Below are positions 4,603 through 6,451 of a stretch of DNA of 6,451 nucleotides, piece after piece. A model generated the notes under the pieces. That model was not told the origin of the DNA. It saw only the letters and a list, made by a program, of their open reading frames with translations, and did not search any database. The stretch is from Xanthobacteraceae bacterium. Its GTDB lineage: Bacteria; Pseudomonadota; Alphaproteobacteria; Rhizobiales; Xanthobacteraceae. The DNA lies in the NCBI GenBank assembly GCA_030043175.1, contig JASHYD010000869.1, positions 1-6,451 on the forward strand, read 5' to 3'. Position numbers and translations under genes: made by a program. Every line of letters starts with the position of its first letter. The stretch's first letter is position 1.

Positions 4603-5402
4603 CCTTATCCGGCGCTCGACCTCGCCGCGGGGTTTAGGACAAAGGGGGAAAGGCTTGCGGCAGAACGATTGAGCGCGCGGTCATGACGGACATGGCGAGG
4701 CGTCGCGATGTTGGTGGGAATGGAGCGCGCCCGCCGCTATCCATTGAATTTGCTCGGTTATTTCAGTTTGACGGCAGTTTCGGATTTCCCCACTCCACCT
4801 CGGGGTAGGTGCACGCATTCGCAGCTTCGGTTGCCTCCCACCGAAATACATCTAATCCGTGCCATGAGCGCGCTCCCTGACGGCGTTTGCAGCGCCCGGT
4901 CACGGGTGCGTGCCAGCGCCGGGATACACACCTAAGGACACCCGCAAAATTAACTGCCGCGTCTCCGCGGAAAACCGATTCGGTTATTTTTGCGGCTGTC
5001 CTAAGACCCCATTTGGGGGCATGTCGTCTGTGCGCGGTTGCGGCGTAACTTGCCTGCCAGGGTCGGCCAGGCCGGTGTCCGAGGTCCGCGCCCATCGTCG
5101 GGGCTCCGACCGTCCGACCATCACGCGCCTTGGGCAGTTAACACGGGCCGGGATCGCCAAATCGAATGCCGCCGTGCGGTGAGCCCAACTGGCTCGGCGA
5201 CCGCTTTGGCTTGGAGACTGTGTCCAGCCAGGACAGGGCATGCGCCCTGATTATTCAAGAGCTCCCGTCGTCGCCGCCTAATACGCTACCTCCCAGAGGC
5301 CGACGAAGCCGAACAAGCTGATCCGCGGATGCCGTCGACTTTGTCGCTGGACACGTTATCGCTATTTGACGATTATTTTATCATGCCATGTGGAGCGCGG
5401 CC
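4603..5402. other. Long gene-poor stretch before the cyclase-ATPase gene
   Basis: This 800-bp region contains no recognised gene. Several open frames of 60-110 codons exist on both strands, overlap one another, lack convincing ribosome sites and give Arg/Pro/Ala-rich translations without motifs. The notable structure is the dyad at 4931-5006. The 40 bases before the cyclase gene are AT-rich (TTGACGATTATTTTATCAT near 5366-5384), so its promoter may lie there, but no good -35/-10 pair with standard spacing is present. Confidence 0.6.
4931..5006. repeat. 76-bp imperfect dyad with 24-bp inverted arms
   Basis: The arms 4931-4954 and 4983-5006 are inverted and match at 20 of 24 positions, sharing TAGGACA/CTAAGGACA-like ends and GCCGCAAAA-like centres. 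The 28-bp middle holds a smaller hairpin CCGCG-TCTC-CGCGG (4957-4970) and the palindrome AACCGATTCGGTT (4973-4985), which overlaps the right arm. The layout resembles a miniature inverted-repeat element or two element ends brought together, but I cannot match it to a named family. No target-site duplication is obvious. Confidence 0.65.
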
Positions 5403-6451
5403 ATGGACGTCGGCGGGTGGCTTCGCGGTCTCGGCCTCGGCGAATACGAGGATAATTTTCGACGCAACAAGATCGACGCGGATGTGTTGCCGCAACTGAC
5501 CGCGGACGACTTACGAGACATGGGCGTTGTTGCCATCGGTGATCGCCGCAGGCTGCTCTCCGCCATTGCCGCTTTGGCCGGCGCAACGCCTTCCGCGCCT
5601 GCGCAAAAAGGTCCGCTGATCTCGGCGGAGCGCCGCCCAATCGCGGTGATGTTTTGCGATCTTGTGGGGTCGACCAACCTTGCGTCACAGCTTGACGCAG
5701 AGGACTGGCGAAACATCGTCAACACCTATCTCGACGAGGCTGCCAAGGCAATCACCGCCCTCGGCGGCCATGTTCCGAGGACAGTCGGCGATGGGCTGAT
5801 GGCCCTCTTCGGCTATCCGAAGGCGCAGGAGAACGACGCCGACCGAGCGGTGCGGGCAGGGCTTGCGATCCAGCATAGTCTCGCGGAGATCAACGCCAGG
5901 AGAGCCAGTAAGGGCGCGCCGGAACTTTCCGCACGCATCGGCATCGAGTCCGGCACCGTGGTGGTCGACGCATCAGGCGAAGTGTTCGGCGAGGCGCCAA
6001 ATGTCGCCGCGCGCGTGCAGGCCGCTGCGGCGCCGGGTTCAGTGTTCATCACCATGAACGTTCAGCGCCAGGTCGCTGGGCTCTTCATCGCCGAGGAGCG
6101 AGGCGCGCATCAACTCAAGGGCGTGTCCGAACCGGTCCAGCTCTTCCGCATCGTTCGCGCGAGCGGCGCTGGGCGTCGGGGCGGAGTACGCAGTCTGACG
6201 CCGTTCGTCGGCCGGGCGGAGGAATTGGGCCTCCTCGCACGCCGCTGGGAGCGCGCGCGCGCGGGCGATGGCCAATTCGTGCTGATCGTCGGCGAACCGG
6301 GCCTGGGCAAGTCGCGGTTAGGCGAGGAGTTCCGCGTGCAGCTCGCGGAGTCGCCGCACACCTGGGTCGAATGGAGCGCTTCGCAGCTCTTGCAGAACAC
6401 GCCGCTGCATCCGATCGCCGAGTGGGGCCGCCAACGTTTTGGTGGCGCGGA
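5403..6451 (+). CDS. SAM domain - class III adenylate/guanylate cyclase - AAA ATPase regulator, N-terminal part
   Basis: The frame is open for 349 residues to the window edge; family members are usually about 1,000-1,100 residues, with helical repeats following the ATPase. Residues 1-60 are a SAM domain (WLRGLGLGEYEDNF, LTADDLRDMGV, RRRLLSAIAAL). Residues about 77-252 are a class III cyclase: metal Asp86 in FCDLVGST, Asp130 in VGDGLMALFGYP, and transition-state Asn200 and Arg204 in GEAPNVAARV. Residues 266-275 (TPFVGRAEEL) open the ATPase module, with Walker A GEPGLGKS at 297-304. These proteins are thought to couple protein contact and nucleotide binding to cyclic nucleotide output; the partners are unknown. 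The position that usually holds the base-selecting Lys is Arg126. The start at 5403 has GGAG at 5392-5395; an in-frame ATG at 5388 has none. Family confidence is high. Confidence 0.95.
   Translation, partial: MDVGGWLRGLGLGEYEDNFRRNKIDADVLPQLTADDLRDMGVVAIGDRRRLLSAIAALAGATPSAPAQKGPLISAERRPIAVMFCDLVGSTNLASQLDAEDWRNIVNTYLDEAAKAITALGGHVPRTVGDGLMALFGYPKAQENDADRAVRAGLAIQHSLAEINARRASKGAPELSARIGIESGTVVVDASGEVFGEAPNVAARVQAAAAPGSVFITMNVQRQVAGLFIAEERGAHQLKGVSEPVQLFRIVRASGAGRRGGVRSLTPFVGRAEELGLLARRWERARAGDGQFVLIVGEPGLGKSRLGEEFRVQLAESPHTWVEWSASQLLQNTPLHPIAEWGRQRFGGA

Noticed and set aside
4931..5006. Integron attC site
   Set aside because: The dyad lacks properly placed RYYYAAC/GTTRRRY core sites, and no cassette or integrase is seen.
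4763..5241. Overlapping open frames on both strands
   Set aside because: They have Arg/Pro/Ala-rich translations, mutual overlap, no motifs and no ribosome sites; the 76-bp dyad runs through them.
5388..5402. Upstream in-frame ATG for the cyclase-ATPase gene
   Set aside because: It has no ribosome site, whereas 5403 has GGAG at good spacing and begins MDVGGWL as expected for the family.

Overview
The window looks like chromosomal DNA from an alphaproteobacterium of the order Hyphomicrobiales, most likely Bradyrhizobium or a close relative. This rests on the GC-rich sequence, the protein families present (PQQ dehydrogenase, NepR-like protein, SAM-cyclase-ATPase regulator, small proteins of a type I associate with Bradyrhizobium) and two sites matching the alphaproteobacterial sigma-EcfG promoter. 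The assignment is inference; there is no rRNA, tRNA or other taxonomic marker.

Layout. Positions 1-819 (minus strand) hold the N-terminal 273 residues of a secreted PQQ-dependent dehydrogenase that runs off the left edge. After a gene-poor divergent gap come two small plus-strand genes: a NepR-like anti-sigma factor (1357-1578) and an 81-residue conserved protein of unknown function (1684-1929). A 91-residue cytoplasmic protein lies on the minus strand (2424-2699), with an exact sigma-EcfG-type promoter upstream (2801-2825). Positions 2826-3957 are mostly non-coding or decayed: a possible short two-helix membrane ORF (3301-3474), split CxxC zinc-ribbon fragments (3760-3839) and several short tandem duplications. 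A second exact sigma-EcfG-type promoter (3970-3994) precedes a long, repeat-bearing leader and a 96-residue exported protein (4232-4522), followed by a strong GC hairpin. Another gene-poor stretch holds a 76-bp imperfect dyad (4931-5006). From 5403 to the right edge is the N-terminal third of a regulator with a SAM domain, a class III nucleotidyl cyclase domain and the start of an AAA/STAND ATPase.

How it fits together. The general stress response of alphaproteobacteria is controlled by the partner switch EcfG (sigma), NepR (anti-sigma) and PhyR (anti-anti-sigma). Here an orphan NepR-like gene, without ecfG or phyR in view, sits within 3 kb of two promoters matching GGAAC-N16-CGTT exactly, each oriented toward a small gene. 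The simplest reading is a small general-stress-response outpost: one regulator paralogue and two effectors, one cytoplasmic and one in the envelope. The dehydrogenase and the cyclase-ATPase flank this region and need not be linked to it. No mobile-element gene, CRISPR array or RNA gene was recognised.
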